Counted from the stretch's first letter, positions 1 to 10,848 are shown. The stretch is DNA of 64,000 nucleotides from Paenibacillus apiarius (GCF_017052585.1 NZ_JAFFHZ010000001.1:2365001-2429000); one strand, 5' to 3'. Made by a program: numbers and translations. The notes: a model not told the origin generated them from the sequence alone.

Positions 1-1625
<1,625 letters not shown>

Positions 1626-1694
1626 AATAACAATGATTCTAGAGCAAATGAAACTTTCGCGTTCAGTTTTCAAGGCGCAATCCTTGAATATCTG

Positions 1695-1811
1695 TTTGGT
1701 GGCGATAGCGGAGGGGTTCCACGCGTACCCATCCCGAACACGACCGTTAAGCCCTCCAGCGCCGATGGTACTTGGACCGCAGGGTCCTGGGAGAGTAGGA
1801 CGTTGCCAAGC
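1695..1811 (+). rRNA. 5S ribosomal RNA
   Basis: A 117-nt 5S rRNA begins about 70 nt after the 23S end. It carries the canonical CCCATCCCGAACACG loop near 1729 and GGGAGAGTAGGACG near 1788, and its ends pair (TTTGGTGGCG with CGTTGCCAAGC). It completes the 23S-5S order of an rrn operon. In B. subtilis an rrn operon also sits just before csfB/gin. Confidence 0.96.
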
Positions 1812-1815
1812 AGAC

Positions 1816-1851
1816 AAAGCCCACTGATGATTTTCATTGGTGGGCTTTTTT
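1816..1851 (+). terminator. rrn operon terminator
   Basis: A strong stem (AAAGCCCAC with GTGGGCTTT, extended by TGATGA/TCATTG) is followed by a T-run. It lies directly after the 5S gene and should end the rrn transcript. Confidence 0.92.
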
Positions 1852-1887
1852 CTGTTTATTAGCATGATTTTTTCGTGAAGATACAGA

Positions 1888-1910
1888 AAAACACCCGCCT
1901 GCGGGTGTTT
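1888..1910 (-). terminator. terminator of the orphan membrane protein gene
   Basis: The perfect hairpin AAACACCCGC/GCGGGTGTTT is followed by a T-run when read on the minus strand. It sits just past the stop codon of the 1917-2444 gene and so ends that transcript. It also separates it from the convergent rrn operon. Confidence 0.85.
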
Positions 1911-1916
1911 AGATTA

Positions 1917-2444
1917 TTACGCTTTATAGACAGAAAGATCGGACTCGTTCAGCTTCACTAACCCATTTTTTCCTTCGGCCAACGCGGATAATGTACCAAA
2001 AATACGGGGGGCCATCAGCCATAAATGCCAAAAAACGAGCTGCAGCGTAAGTCCGATAGGAAGCCAAGGACTAATGATGCCAATGACGATAAACGTAATG
2101 AAAGTGGTGTGCCACAATATTTTCGACCAATACCGATGACTGATAAATTGCTGTTCTTGCGGCAGAAAGCCTATCCACGGCATCCGCCATCTCCATGTCC
2201 ATCTTCCTTTATATGCATAACGGTCAATGACGAAGACAGACCTTCCGGTAACGTAATGCACCCATCCGATAACAATCCATGAAGTCACTACATATGCAAT
2301 TCCTATCGCACCGCTCATATATATTGCCGCTAAAAATGACAACGCAGCCAAAAAGAGAAACCAAACTGAAAAAGCGCGTACAAACCGGACCTTTTTCAAT
2401 AGCTGGTAATGGTAAAAGGTTCGATCGCTGTTTAATGAGGACAT
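1917..2444 (-). CDS. hypothetical multi-pass membrane protein
   Basis: A 175-residue protein that I do not recognise as a named family. It has about four hydrophobic segments (roughly residues 24-44, 46-66, 113-133 and 135-155) with a basic and aromatic stretch between the second and third pair, around residues 78-92. There is no obvious catalytic motif or signal cleavage site. The ATG at 2444 has GGGATGA upstream on the minus strand, and a clean minus-strand terminator follows the stop. It is a monocistronic gene inserted between the rrn operon and gin, oriented against its neighbours. An inner-membrane location is inferred from hydropathy only. Confidence 0.7.
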   Translation of the reverse strand: MSSLNSDRTFYHYQLLKKVRFVRAFSVWFLFLAALSFLAAIYMSGAIGIAYVVTSWIVIGWVHYVTGRSVFVIDRYAYKGRWTWRWRMPWIGFLPQEQQFISHRYWSKILWHTTFITFIVIGIISPWLPIGLTLQLVFWHLWLMAPRIFGTLSALAEGKNGLVKLNESDLSVYKA

Positions 2445-2757
2445 TGTACGTTTTCATCCCTTTCGTCATCTTGAGGAATAGGTTATATATCGGAATATTA
2501 TCTATGAAAATGTAGAATAGCTCTGAAAATGCAAAGGGGTACGTTTTCCATAGAAGAAGGACATATCCCTAACTCATACGCATTGAGCGTACAGACACCA
2601 AAGCGGCGGGTCGCTCATAAACATACATGTAGAAACCGGGATCCCTGTCATGTAACGAGCAACGGGCCTATTTTTCAATAAATGAAGGGATTAGTGTTAG
2701 GGAGACTCATCGTATTCTGTCCATATTAAAAAAGTTATGAAAGCACCTATGAAACTG

Positions 2758-2787
2758 GTATAAATCCATAGAGTATGGGGCATACTA
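2758..2787 (+). promoter_or_regulatory. forespore (sigma-G/sigma-F) promoter of gin
   Basis: GTATA at 2758-2762, 18 nt, then CATACTA at 2781-2787 matches the sigma-G consensus exactly. The GGGG before CATACTA also fits the overlapping sigma-F pattern. The gin start is 30 nt downstream. The remaining gene-free sequence from 2445 to 2757 shows nothing else I can name. Confidence 0.75.
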
Positions 2788-2816
2788 GCTATAAAACGTC
2801 CAAAGGTGGGATTGCC

Positions 2817-3002
2817 ATGGAAAGTCAGGAGACGGCACACTGTATTGTGTGTGGTGAAGCGACGGATGACGGCATAACGGTCGTCAATCAGTTCATTTGT
2901 ACCTCCTGTGAGCAGGAGATGGTCAAGACCGATGTGCAGGACAAAAAATATCCTTTTTTCATTCATCGTTTAAAACGTCTGTGGGTGCACATTAATGCAT
3001 AA
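2817..3002 (+). CDS. gin: Gin, inhibitor of sigma-G (CsfB family)
   Basis: A small (61-residue) cysteine protein with two CxxC pairs (CIVC and CTSC), the zinc-binding signature of the Gin/CsfB anti-sigma-G family. In B. subtilis Gin keeps sigma-G (and sigma-E) inactive in the wrong compartment or at the wrong time during sporulation. The ATG at 2817 is chosen because AAAGGTGGG lies just upstream and an in-frame ATG at 2775 lies inside the promoter. A forespore promoter precedes the gene and a terminator follows it. Its place directly after an rrn operon matches csfB of B. subtilis. Confidence 0.9.
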   Translation: MESQETAHCIVCGEATDDGITVVNQFICTSCEQEMVKTDVQDKKYPFFIHRLKRLWVHINA

Positions 3003-3014
3003 GGTCATAGGGTG

Positions 3015-3042
3015 AGAGCTCAATTAATGGGCTCTTTTTTTG
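3015..3042 (+). terminator. gin terminator
   Basis: Stem AGAGCTC/GGGCTCT with a 7-nt loop and a T7 tail, 13 nt after the gin stop codon. Confidence 0.85.
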
Positions 3043-3179
3043 CTATTTGGCCAGGAATAAGGATGAAGCCCAGCGTAATATAAGCTACAATTGTAGTAGC
3101 AGCTGAACAGTGGCGTTTTTTAAGAACGTACTTGAAATCAGGCAAACTAGAAATGGTGCACACGAAAGGGCATATCGCC

Positions 3180-4799
3180 ATGAACCGAGACGAACTGCAA
3201 ACCAACAACCGATTATGTGACGCAAGAGCTCCCATAGCGGAGGCTTTGCTTCATTATATAAAAGAAAGACGGGCCTCGTTCCATGTTCCCGGGCATAAAA
3301 ATGGGGCGGTGTACGCGCAAGCCGTGCAGGAAGCCGCTGAGGAACATCGAGATTTGCTGCAACGCATGGCACAGCTGTTGGCTATCGATGTAACGGAAAT
3401 TGAAGGTACGGATGACCTTCATCATCCGACGGGAGTCATAGCGGAGGCTCAGCAGTTGGCGGCTCAATGCTTTGGAGCTGAAGAGACGCATTTTCTTGTA
3501 GGTGGAAGCACAGTAGGCAATATGGCGCTTCTAATGAGCTGCTGCAGTCAACCTGGGGATCTCATTCTTGTACAGCGGAATGTGCACAAATCTGTTCTCC
3601 ACGCCTTAATGTTGGCCGGGGCGCGAGCCGTGTTTCTATCTCCGAGAATAGACAGCGGAAGCGGGTTGGCTACCGCGCCGCATGTTGATGCCGTAACGGA
3701 GGCTTTGTCAGAATTCCGTGAGGCGAAGGCGGTGTTCGTGACCAATCCGAATTATTACGGTATGGGCATCGATTTGCGGCCTCTTGCTCAGACGGCGCAC
3801 CAACACGGCATTCCGCTTCTCGTAGATGAAGCCCATGGGGCTCATTATGGACTGCATCCGTCCTTTCCCGGCTCGGCATTGGCAATGGGGGCGGACGGTA
3901 TCGTGCAGTCCACGCACAAAATGCTGAGCGGCATGACGATGAGCGCCATGCTGCATGTACAAGGGCCTTACGTGGCACGGAAGAGGTTGAAGCAACTGCT
4001 GACTATGCTTCAGAGCTCAAGCCCTTCCTATCCGCTAATGGCTTCGTTAGACGTTAGCAGGCAATGGGTTGCCGTCAAGGGGCCACAAGCCTTCGAGCAA
4101 GGGCTGGCAGCGGCAATGTGGCTGCGGCGGCAGATGGATAAGTTGCCTAGATTCGAGCTGCTGGACAAGCCAGAGCGCAACGCATCCGCTGAAGAGAACG
4201 AGCCGGGCGAAAGGAACGCTCTGACGGCATACGACAATCTCGATCCGTTGAAGGTGGTCATCCGAGAGAAAGACGGCTGCATCAGTGGATATGACTTGCT
4301 TGAAACACTTGCGGAATACGGTTGTGTCGCAGAGATGGCAGACCTTCGGCACGTCGTGTTCGTATTCACTCTGGGCACTACGCTGCAGGATGCTAAGCGC
4401 TTATTTGAAGCATTGCAATCGATTGCGGTGTCACTAGATAATAAACCTTCATATGATGGTATTGGCGCACAGGCGAACACCCAATCAATTGGAAGTTTGA
4501 CGTCGTCCAGGTCTCATTCTGAGCCGGTTCCTTTTTCTATCTATGAAGGCAATGTGGGTGCAACGAAGCAAGTTCCTTTGCAGGAGGCGGCGGGCTTGAC
4601 GGCTGCGGAAGCCGTTATCCCGTATCCTCCGGGCATACCGCTCTTATACCGTGGGGAAACCATTACATCCGCTGCTGTGAACGAGTTGACCAAGCTCGCG
4701 GCAGCCGGGGCGAAATGCCACGATGCAGAGGATTACAGCTTGCAGACGATAAAAGTATACGTAACGAAGGACGAGACGGGAAAAGGGGAATTGAGATGA
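3180..4799 (+). CDS. yaaO: aminotransferase class I/II, Orn/Lys/Arg decarboxylase-like (YaaO family)
   Basis: A PLP-dependent fold-type I protein of 539 residues. It has the N-terminal [10 protein letters not shown] motif typical of the Orn/Lys/Arg decarboxylase family, LVDEAHGAH with the PLP-contacting Asp, and the Schiff-base lysine in STHKMLSG (about K247). B. subtilis YaaO belongs to this family; its substrate is not settled, and the same fold includes the arginine decarboxylase SpeA. The ATG at 3180 is preferred over 3132 and 3153 because GAAAGGG lies 9 nt upstream. The stop overlaps the tmk start (ATGA), so the two are translationally coupled. xpaC and yaaN, which precede it in B. subtilis, are absent. 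Confidence 0.85.
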   Translation: MNRDELQTNNRLCDARAPIAEALLHYIKERRASFHVPGHKNGAVYAQAVQEAAEEHRDLLQRMAQLLAIDVTEIEGTDDLHHPTGVIAEAQQLAAQCFGAEETHFLVGGSTVGNMALLMSCCSQPGDLILVQRNVHKSVLHALMLAGARAVFLSPRIDSGSGLATAPHVDAVTEALSEFREAKAVFVTNPNYYGMGIDLRPLAQTAHQHGIPLLVDEAHGAHYGLHPSFPGSALAMGADGIVQSTHKMLSGMTMSAMLHVQGPYVARKRLKQLLTMLQSSSPSYPLMASLDVSRQWVAVKGPQAFEQGLAAAMWLRRQMDKLPRFELLDKPERNASAEENEPGERNALTAYDNLDPLKVVIREKDGCISGYDLLETLAEYGCVAEMADLRHVVFVFTLGTTLQDAKRLFEALQSIAVSLDNKPSYDGIGAQANTQSIGSLTSSRSHSEPVPFSIYEGNVGATKQVPLQEAAGLTAAEAVIPYPPGIPLLYRGETITSAAVNELTKLAAAGAKCHDAEDYSLQTIKVYVTKDETGKGELR

Positions 4800-5461
4800 C
4801 AGACAGACAACGTCCTGGTTGGTTCATTACTCTTGAAGGCGGGGAAGGCGCGGGAAAGACGACCGCAATGCAGCAGCTTGCGGACAGTCTCAATATGCGC
4901 GGACTTGATGTAGTCATCACTCGTGAGCCAGGAGGCATTCCGATTGCGGAAAAGATTCGCCACATTATTCTGGATCCGTCCCATACTACGATGGATGCGC
5001 GCACGGAAGCGCTGTTGTATGCGGCGGCCCGGCGCCAGCATCTGGTCGAGAAGGTTATTCCGGCATTACAGAAGGGCGCTATCGTATTATGCGATCGCTT
5101 CGTTGATAGCAGTCTTGCTTATCAGGGGCATGCGCGCGGCTTGGGAATGGATGCGGTGTGGGAGATCAACCGTTTCGCCATTCACGATACGATGCCGGAT
5201 GTGACGTTCTGGCTCGATATTGATCCGGAGATCGGGCTCGGCCGAATTGCGGCGAACGATACGCGCGAATTCAATCGGCTCGATCAAGAGCAGCTTGCAT
5301 TTCATCTGGCGGTGCGTGAAGGATATGCGCGTTTGGCAGAGCTGCACCAAGAACGTATCGTCCGCATCGATGCCAATCAGCCGAGTGAGGGCATTAAACG
5401 CCAAATGTTCGACATTTTATATGAAAGAACGCAGGATTTCAGGGTGCGGACGTGTAAGTAA
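4796..5461 (+). CDS. tmk: thymidylate kinase
   Basis: Phosphorylates dTMP to dTDP with ATP, an essential step in dTTP synthesis. The 221-residue protein has a P-loop GGEGAGKT at residues 15-22, the TREPGG substrate loop and the DRFVDSS motif. The ATG at 4796 overlaps the yaaO stop; an in-frame upstream extension to 4715 lies inside yaaO and is rejected. It heads the conserved tmk-darA-yaaR-holB-ricT-yabA block, which groups DNA precursor supply with replication functions. Confidence 0.96.
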   Translation: MTDRQRPGWFITLEGGEGAGKTTAMQQLADSLNMRGLDVVITREPGGIPIAEKIRHIILDPSHTTMDARTEALLYAAARRQHLVEKVIPALQKGAIVLCDRFVDSSLAYQGHARGLGMDAVWEINRFAIHDTMPDVTFWLDIDPEIGLGRIAANDTREFNRLDQEQLAFHLAVREGYARLAELHQERIVRIDANQPSEGIKRQMFDILYERTQDFRVRTCK

Positions 5462-5470
5462 GTAGAATAA

Positions 5471-5833
<363 letters not shown>

Positions 5834-5857
5834 ACCATTGATTGCAGGTGATATGAA

Positions 5858-6301
5858 GTGAAAATCAATCCCGGATATCGTCCGCTAGGCCAAGACGTCC
5901 GCATGGGTGAGTCGCTGAACAAGCCGGTTCAGCATAAAACGTTCGCAGACATGATGCATCATAGCCATCAGCGTTCCAGCGGCGAGGAGTTGCAGCAGCG
6001 GCTGCAGGATATTTACCGGCAAGGCGAACGGCTCGCCAAGTCGATGACAGTGCGAGAGCTGCGCCAGTATCGGACGATGGTGAAGCGGTTCCTGGAAGAT
6101 ACGGTTCGTCAGGGGATGAAGATCCGCGACGCGCGAGGCTGGGATCGCCGGGGACGGAACAAACGCTATAAACTCGTAGATGAAATTGATGAAGCGTTGA
6201 TTGCATTAGCGGAAGAATTGTTGGAGACCGAGCAGGGCAAAATAGAGCTCTTGCAAAAAGTCGGAGAAATCCGTGGCATGCTAATCAATTTATTATACTG
6301 A
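5858..6301 (+). CDS. yaaR: YaaR family protein (DUF327)
   Basis: A 147-residue hydrophilic, mostly helical protein of the YaaR/DUF327 family, whose function is unknown. It is rich in Arg, Glu and Gln and has no membrane segment or enzyme motif. It starts at a GTG with GCAGGTGAT upstream. It is always found between darA and holB in Bacillales, and here the intergenic gaps are only 24 and 44 nt, consistent with one operon. Confidence 0.85.
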   Translation: MKINPGYRPLGQDVRMGESLNKPVQHKTFADMMHHSHQRSSGEELQQRLQDIYRQGERLAKSMTVRELRQYRTMVKRFLEDTVRQGMKIRDARGWDRRGRNKRYKLVDEIDEALIALAEELLETEQGKIELLQKVGEIRGMLINLLY

Positions 6302-6345
6302 ATCGGACTAACAAGGCATGTTTATAATGGAAGGATTACTAAACG

Positions 6346-7326
6346 ATGTCGTTTGAGCACATATTAGGACAAGAACGCGCGAAGAAAATATTGCAGAATG
6401 GTCTGCGTTCGGGTAAGGTCTCACATGCATATTTGTTCAGCGGTCCGAAAGGAACGGGGAAGCTTGGGACGGCACTTACGTTTACGAAAGCACTGTTCTG
6501 CGAACAACTGCAGGATGATGCTTGCGATGAATGCCTGTCTTGCCGCAAAATCGAGCATGGCAATCATCCAGATGTGCAAGTGATTTCACCCGAAGGCCAG
6601 AGTATAAAAATCGATCAAATCAGAGAGCTTCAGCGAGAGTTCTCCTATCGCACCCATGCGGCTGGGCGGAAGGTGTACATTGTGGAGCAGGCGGAGAGCA
6701 TGACCGTGCAAGCGGCCAACAGCCTGCTTAAATTTTTGGAAGAACCGACGAGTCCGATTACAGCGATTCTTATTACAGAAAATGGTCAAGCCATGCTTCC
6801 TACCATTCAGTCACGTTCGCAATGGGTGCCTTTTACCCCGCAAGATCCGCAAATGATCTGCAGCGAGTTGATAAAACAAGGATGTCCGGCTACGTTAGCG
6901 CGCGCCGCTGTTCATGTAGTGAACGGATTGGATGCTGGCATACAGCTGTGCCAACAGAATTGGTTTGCAGAACTAAGAAACGTAATGTTACAATTAGGAA
7001 AGGAGTGCGGAACGCGTTTGCCTTCCGCACTTCTTATGGCACAGCAGAAGGTGTTCAAGACCGAGCTTGCAGAGCATGCGGACATGTTGTTTCGTTTGTT
7101 CCATCTCTGGTTTCGAGATATGTTGAACTACCAATACAACCGGCAGGACAGCCTTGTCTTTCGAGATCAGCTAGATACGATAGGCAAGTTGGCCTGGACG
7201 AAATCGGCTGAAGGGTGGATTCGGTGCATGGATGCGGCGACGGAAGCGCAGAAGCGGGTACGCGCCAATGTAAGTCCGCAGCTTGCGTTCGAGCAGTTTC
7301 TGGTTGGGATGCAAGGAGGTACTTGA
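6346..7326 (+). CDS. holB: DNA polymerase III subunit delta'
   Basis: The clamp-loader delta' subunit, which helps load the beta sliding clamp on DNA. The 326-residue protein has an AAA+ domain with a Walker-A-like GPKGTGK at 33-39, four zinc-ligand cysteines (C52, C60, C63 and C66) and the sensor segment SLLKFLEEPTSP. Its stop codon abuts the TTG start of ricT, indicating coupled translation. Confidence 0.95.
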   Translation: MSFEHILGQERAKKILQNGLRSGKVSHAYLFSGPKGTGKLGTALTFTKALFCEQLQDDACDECLSCRKIEHGNHPDVQVISPEGQSIKIDQIRELQREFSYRTHAAGRKVYIVEQAESMTVQAANSLLKFLEEPTSPITAILITENGQAMLPTIQSRSQWVPFTPQDPQMICSELIKQGCPATLARAAVHVVNGLDAGIQLCQQNWFAELRNVMLQLGKECGTRLPSALLMAQQKVFKTELAEHADMLFRLFHLWFRDMLNYQYNRQDSLVFRDQLDTIGKLAWTKSAEGWIRCMDAATEAQKRVRANVSPQLAFEQFLVGMQGGT

Positions 7327-8127
7327 TTGTATAATGTAGTCGGCGTCCGTTTTAAAAGAGCGGGCAAAATTTATTATTTCGACCCGGTCGAGTGGCCGGT
7401 CCAGAGGGACCAGCATGTGATCGTCGAAACGGCGCGCGGCATCGAGTACGGCAAAGTCGTCATCGGTCCGAAGATCGTCGGCGAGAACGATGTAGTGCTT
7501 CCCTTAAAGAAGGTAATTCGGATCGCCAATGAAGCTGACGCTTCTTTGGTGGAATCGAATCGGCAAGCAGCTAAGGATGCCTTTACCACCTGTATTGAGA
7601 AAATACGGGCTCATCAGTTAAAGATGAAGCTGGTGGATGTAGAGTATACGTTTGACCGGAACAAAATTATTTTTTACTTCACGGCAGAGGGCCGCGTAGA
7701 TTTTCGTGAGCTGGTAAAGGATTTGGCCAGCGTATTCCGCACTCGGATTGAGCTTCGGCAGATCGGGGTAAGGGATGAAGCGAAGATGCTGGGCGGTATC
7801 GGCCCATGTGGTCGGGTATTATGCTGCTCCTCGTGGTTAGGTGATTTTGAACCGGTATCTATAAAAATGGCAAAAGACCAGAACTTATCGTTGAATCCTA
7901 CCAAAATATCCGGTTTGTGCGGTCGTTTGATGTGCTGTCTGAAGTATGAGCATGACAATTACGAAAGCGCCAAGGAAGAGCTTCCGACGGTAGGAAAATG
8001 GGTTGTCACGTCGTACGGAGAGGGCAAAGTTGTCGGCATCAATGCCGGCGAGCGAAAGGTGCATGTTCAGCTGGCTGAGATAAGCAAGGTCAAAGAGCTT
8101 CCTTTTGACGACGTTGTTGTAAAATAA
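7327..8127 (+). CDS. ricT: RicT (YaaT), PSP1-domain regulatory protein
   Basis: A 266-residue PSP1-domain protein. In B. subtilis RicT works with RicA (YmcA) and RicF (YlbF) in a complex carrying iron-sulfur clusters that promotes Y-dependent mRNA processing and affects competence, biofilm and sporulation. The conserved cysteines are seen in GPCGRVLCCSSW and LCGRLMCC (about residues 158-200). Translation starts at a TTG immediately after the holB stop, with AAGGAGGT at 7314-7320. ricA and ricF are not in this window. Confidence 0.93.
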   Translation: MYNVVGVRFKRAGKIYYFDPVEWPVQRDQHVIVETARGIEYGKVVIGPKIVGENDVVLPLKKVIRIANEADASLVESNRQAAKDAFTTCIEKIRAHQLKMKLVDVEYTFDRNKIIFYFTAEGRVDFRELVKDLASVFRTRIELRQIGVRDEAKMLGGIGPCGRVLCCSSWLGDFEPVSIKMAKDQNLSLNPTKISGLCGRLMCCLKYEHDNYESAKEELPTVGKWVVTSYGEGKVVGINAGERKVHVQLAEISKVKELPFDDVVVK

Positions 8128-8160
8128 TAAGGCGGACTTTTCACGCTCTGGGGTGGGAAC

Positions 8161-8547
8161 TTGGAGAAGAAAGACATTTTTGCGCAGATTCATGAATTGG
8201 AAACGCATATGGGAGACCTTCATCAAGAGCTTGGTGCGCTGAAACTCGTCGTCAAAGAACTGCTGGAAGAGAATCAACGCTTGTGGATGGAGAATCAGCA
8301 GTTGCGCAAAGTGCTGCACCACGAACACCATGAACATTTGGAAGCCTTGCCGGAAACAGAGGGAGAATCAGCACCCGCAGCCGATGACCCTGAACTTTTT
8401 AACGAGGCCAAGGAAAATGTGGTTGGCGAAGGTTACGACAATTTAGCGCGGCTGTACCATGAAGGGTTTCACATTTGCAACGTGTATTATGGACATTTGC
8501 GGACGGAAGGCGATTGTTTGTTCTGTCTGTCCTTCCTAAATAAATAA
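8161..8547 (+). CDS. yabA: replication initiation control protein YabA
   Basis: A 128-residue protein that in B. subtilis bridges DnaA and DnaN and restrains re-initiation of replication. The N-terminal 60 residues form a leucine-rich coiled coil (tetramerisation), followed by an acidic linker. The C-terminal zinc region carries the conserved HEGFHIC and DCLFC motifs. It starts at a TTG with GGGGTGGGA upstream and is the last gene before a hairpin. Confidence 0.94.
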   Translation: MEKKDIFAQIHELETHMGDLHQELGALKLVVKELLEENQRLWMENQQLRKVLHHEHHEHLEALPETEGESAPAADDPELFNEAKENVVGEGYDNLARLYHEGFHICNVYYGHLRTEGDCLFCLSFLNK

Positions 8548-8552
8548 CCGCG

Positions 8553-8593
8553 GCCGTAGGTGAGCGGGAACGGAATGTTCCCCCGCCTACGGC
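8553..8593 (+). terminator. probable terminator after yabA
   Basis: Long stem GCCGTAGG..GCGGG paired with CCCGC..CTACGGC, followed by only a weak T-rich tail (TTCTTCATAT). It may be an inefficient terminator or attenuator between yabA and the downstream methylase. Confidence 0.6.
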
Positions 8594-8664
8594 TTCTTCA
8601 TATCTAAAGAAGCAGTCTGCTGCACTGCCCAAAAAGCATGCAAGCAGGCAAAGGCAGGGGAGTT

Positions 8665-9438
8665 ATGAGAAAAATGGGTAACACGGTGAAGCTTCAGCCT
8701 TCGGAACGGGTTGATGATTTGCTGACGCATGAGCTTAAAATTATTCAAAGCTCCGAAGTGTTCAGCTTCTCCATGGATGCCGTGCTGTTGGCACGATTTG
8801 CGTCCGTTCCGGCACGCGGACGGATTATGGATCTGTGTACGGGCAATGGCGTAGTTCCTTTGCTGCTGTCAACACGGACTAAAGCGGACATCGATGGCTT
8901 GGAAATCCAATCGCGATTAGCCGAGATGGCAAGCCGCAGTGTGCAGCTTAATGGCTTGCAGGAGCGAGTCACAATTATGGAAGGCGATCTGAAAACGTTT
9001 CAGCCGCGGCCGGAGCGTCCGTATTATGAGCTGGTGACCGTCAATCCTCCATACATGCCGATTCAGACAGGGGATACAAAGGTAAATACGCATCAGGCGC
9101 TGGCCCGTCATGAAGTGGCATGTACGTTGGAGGATGTTATCCGTGCCGGATCCAGGTTGCTAAGGACAGGCGGAAAGATGGCCATGGTGCATCGGCCTTC
9201 CCGCTTGACGGACATGATGGCGCTTATGCGGCAGTACCGGCTTGAACCGAAGCGCATTCGCTTTGTTCACCCGCGGGCAGGTACGGAAGCCAATATGGTG
9301 CTGATTGAGGCTGCTCGGGACGGTAAGCCGGATGTGCGGTTGCTGCCGCCGCTAATCGTATATAATGAAGGAAATGAATATTGCGAGGAATTAATGGACA
9401 TTTATTATGGTCAAGCCTCGCAGTTGAAGGATGGATAA
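8665..9438 (+). CDS. tRNA1(Val) A37 N6-methyltransferase-like protein (YabB)
   Basis: A class I SAM-dependent methyltransferase (257 residues). It has SAM motif I DLCTGNGVVP and the NPPY catalytic motif of N6-adenine methylases, placing it in the TrmN6/YabB family. The tRNA substrate is inferred from E. coli TrmN6. The ATG at 8665 follows GGGGAG; a more upstream ATG at 8638 is less well placed. yazA, a GIY-YIG nuclease that lies between yabB and rsmI in B. subtilis, is missing here. Confidence 0.85.
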   Translation: MRKMGNTVKLQPSERVDDLLTHELKIIQSSEVFSFSMDAVLLARFASVPARGRIMDLCTGNGVVPLLLSTRTKADIDGLEIQSRLAEMASRSVQLNGLQERVTIMEGDLKTFQPRPERPYYELVTVNPPYMPIQTGDTKVNTHQALARHEVACTLEDVIRAGSRLLRTGGKMAMVHRPSRLTDMMALMRQYRLEPKRIRFVHPRAGTEANMVLIEAARDGKPDVRLLPPLIVYNEGNEYCEELMDIYYGQASQLKDG

Positions 9439-9439
9439 T

Positions 9440-10342
9440 ATGGACATCACCGAACAATATAGTTATCAAGATGCTTCCGGCACAAGCGGCGCGCTCTATT
9501 TGGTCGGAACGCCGATTGGCAATTTGGAGGATATGACATATCGAGGCGTACGAACACTGACCGAAGCAGATATCATTGCCGCAGAGGATACGCGCGAGAC
9601 GCGAAAGCTCCTGAGTCATTTTGAAATTCACGGGAAAACGCTGTACAGCTATCATGAGCATAATAAGCAGGCCAGCGGCCCGGAGCTGGTTCGGCTCATG
9701 CAAGAAGGGAAGCGTATCGCCCTTGTGAGCGACGCCGGGCTGCCGGCCATCTCCGACCCCGGGGCCGATCTGGTCCGGATGGCGGTAGAAGCCGAACTTC
9801 CCGTCATTCCGATTCCAGGCCCCAACGCGGCGCTTTCCGCGCTTATCGCCTCGGGGCTGCCGACCGAACGGTTCACGTTCGCAGGCTTTCTGCCCCGCGA
9901 CAGGAAACGCGCCGAGTCCATGCTGGCGTCACTCACGGCAGAGGCCGGCACGCTTCTCTTCTATGAGTCGCCGCATCGTGTCGCCAAGACACTGGAACGT
10001 ATCATGAATACGTTCGGCGGGAACCGGCGCATGGCGCTGGCCCGTGAATTGACGAAGCGATACGAGCATTTCGTTCGTGGAAGCGTCAGCGAATGTCTGG
10101 CTTACGTACAGGAACATCCGCCGCTAGGCGAGTACTGCATCGTGCTTGAAGGGATCGGCGAGGACGAGGCCGCTGCAGCGGAGGCCGGCCAGGCTTGGTG
10201 GCAGCCACTAAGTGAAGAAGAGCACGTAGCGCATTACGAAAGAGAGCAGCTTATTTCTCGTAAAGAGGCAATGAAGCTGGCTGCCAAAGATCGCGGCGTC
10301 TCAAGACGGGACATTTATCAAGCTTTGCTGCGAATGGAATGA
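9440..10342 (+). CDS. rsmI: 16S rRNA (cytidine(1402)-2'-O)-methyltransferase
   Basis: A tetrapyrrole-methylase-fold enzyme that 2'-O-methylates C1402 in the 16S rRNA decoding centre. It shows the family start LYLVGTPIGNLEDMT, the AEDTRETRKLL motif and VSDAGLPAISDPG. The ATG at 9440 is preferred because GAAGGA lies 9 nt upstream; the in-frame ATG at 9431 overlaps the end of the preceding methylase gene. Confidence 0.95.
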   Translation: MDITEQYSYQDASGTSGALYLVGTPIGNLEDMTYRGVRTLTEADIIAAEDTRETRKLLSHFEIHGKTLYSYHEHNKQASGPELVRLMQEGKRIALVSDAGLPAISDPGADLVRMAVEAELPVIPIPGPNAALSALIASGLPTERFTFAGFLPRDRKRAESMLASLTAEAGTLLFYESPHRVAKTLERIMNTFGGNRRMALARELTKRYEHFVRGSVSECLAYVQEHPPLGEYCIVLEGIGEDEAAAAEAGQAWWQPLSEEEHVAHYEREQLISRKEAMKLAAKDRGVSRRDIYQALLRME

Positions 10343-10348
10343 AGAAGC

Positions 10349-10440
10349 TTGTGGGGAACTCCATTCCGCCAACAGCGTAACCGATGGAGAGCGACAAGCA
10401 TCTTGACGTGCTGAAGGGCGTGGAACCCGCGCCCCACAAC
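10349..10440. other. structured intergenic segment after rsmI
   Basis: TTGTGGGG near 10349 and CCCCACAA near 10432-10439 form a long-range inverted repeat. Inside it CTCCAT (about 10360) pairs with ATGGAG (about 10384). There is no T-run on the plus strand. It lies between rsmI and the abrB terminator. I cannot assign a function; it may be a folded 3' UTR or a small RNA. Confidence 0.4.
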
Positions 10441-10480
10441 AAAAAAAGACCCTCATGGTTGGGTTCAAAACCATGAGGGC
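10441..10480 (-). terminator. terminator of the abrB-type gene
   Basis: Perfect stem CCCTCATGGTT/AACCATGAGGG; on the minus strand it is followed by a T7 run. It lies about 65 nt after the stop codon of the AbrB-type gene. Confidence 0.88.
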
Positions 10481-10546
10481 ATCAAGGAAGATATGAAAAA
10501 GGTTAGAATTAACATGTGTGATTAGTGCTATTATATACTATTTTTC

Positions 10547-10801
10547 TTATTTTGTCACAGGTTGAGGAATTTCCGATATACATTCGTGACAAACAATTTT
10601 TCCTTTAAAGTATGTAACGTTTTCGGCATTACCACAGAAGATGCATGCAGGCTCATATTTTTTAAGCATAATGCGCTCTCCATCCACATAAATTTCCAGC
10701 GCATCTTTCTCACCGATTCCAAGGGTGCGGCGAAGCTCGATTGGAATGACGACACGACCCAGTTCATCAACTTTGCGAACGATACCAGTGGACTTCATCA
10801 T
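10547..10801 (-). CDS. abrB: AbrB-family transition-state regulator with paired CxxC motifs
   Basis: An 84-residue DNA-binding protein. The N-terminal 50 residues are a typical AbrB/SpoVT swapped-hairpin domain (STGIVRKVDELGRVVIP, then ELRRTLGIGEKDALEI). The C-terminal part differs from B. subtilis AbrB and contains CIFC and CHEC, which look like a small zinc-ribbon. Position (after rsmI, minus strand) matches abrB of B. subtilis, which represses many stationary-phase genes. GAGGAG lies upstream of the double ATG at 10798-10801. A sigma-A promoter and a Spo0A box precede it. Confidence 0.88.
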   Translation of the reverse strand: MMKSTGIVRKVDELGRVVIPIELRRTLGIGEKDALEIYVDGERIMLKKYEPACIFCGNAENVTYFKGKIVCHECISEIPQPVTK

Positions 10802-10841
10802 AGTTTAACGCTCTCCTCTTTAATTACATAATAAGTCACAA

Positions 10842-10848
10842 TTCGACA
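10842..10848 (-). promoter_or_regulatory. Spo0A (0A) box in the abrB leader
   Basis: A perfect TGTCGAA on the minus strand, just downstream of the predicted abrB transcription start (about +15 to +25). This is the position from which Spo0A~P represses abrB in B. subtilis. Confidence 0.6.

Noticed and set aside
10384..10476. Small plus-strand frame of about 30 codons after rsmI
   Set aside because: It runs into the abrB terminator arm and has no convincing ribosome binding site; its coding appearance is probably by chance.
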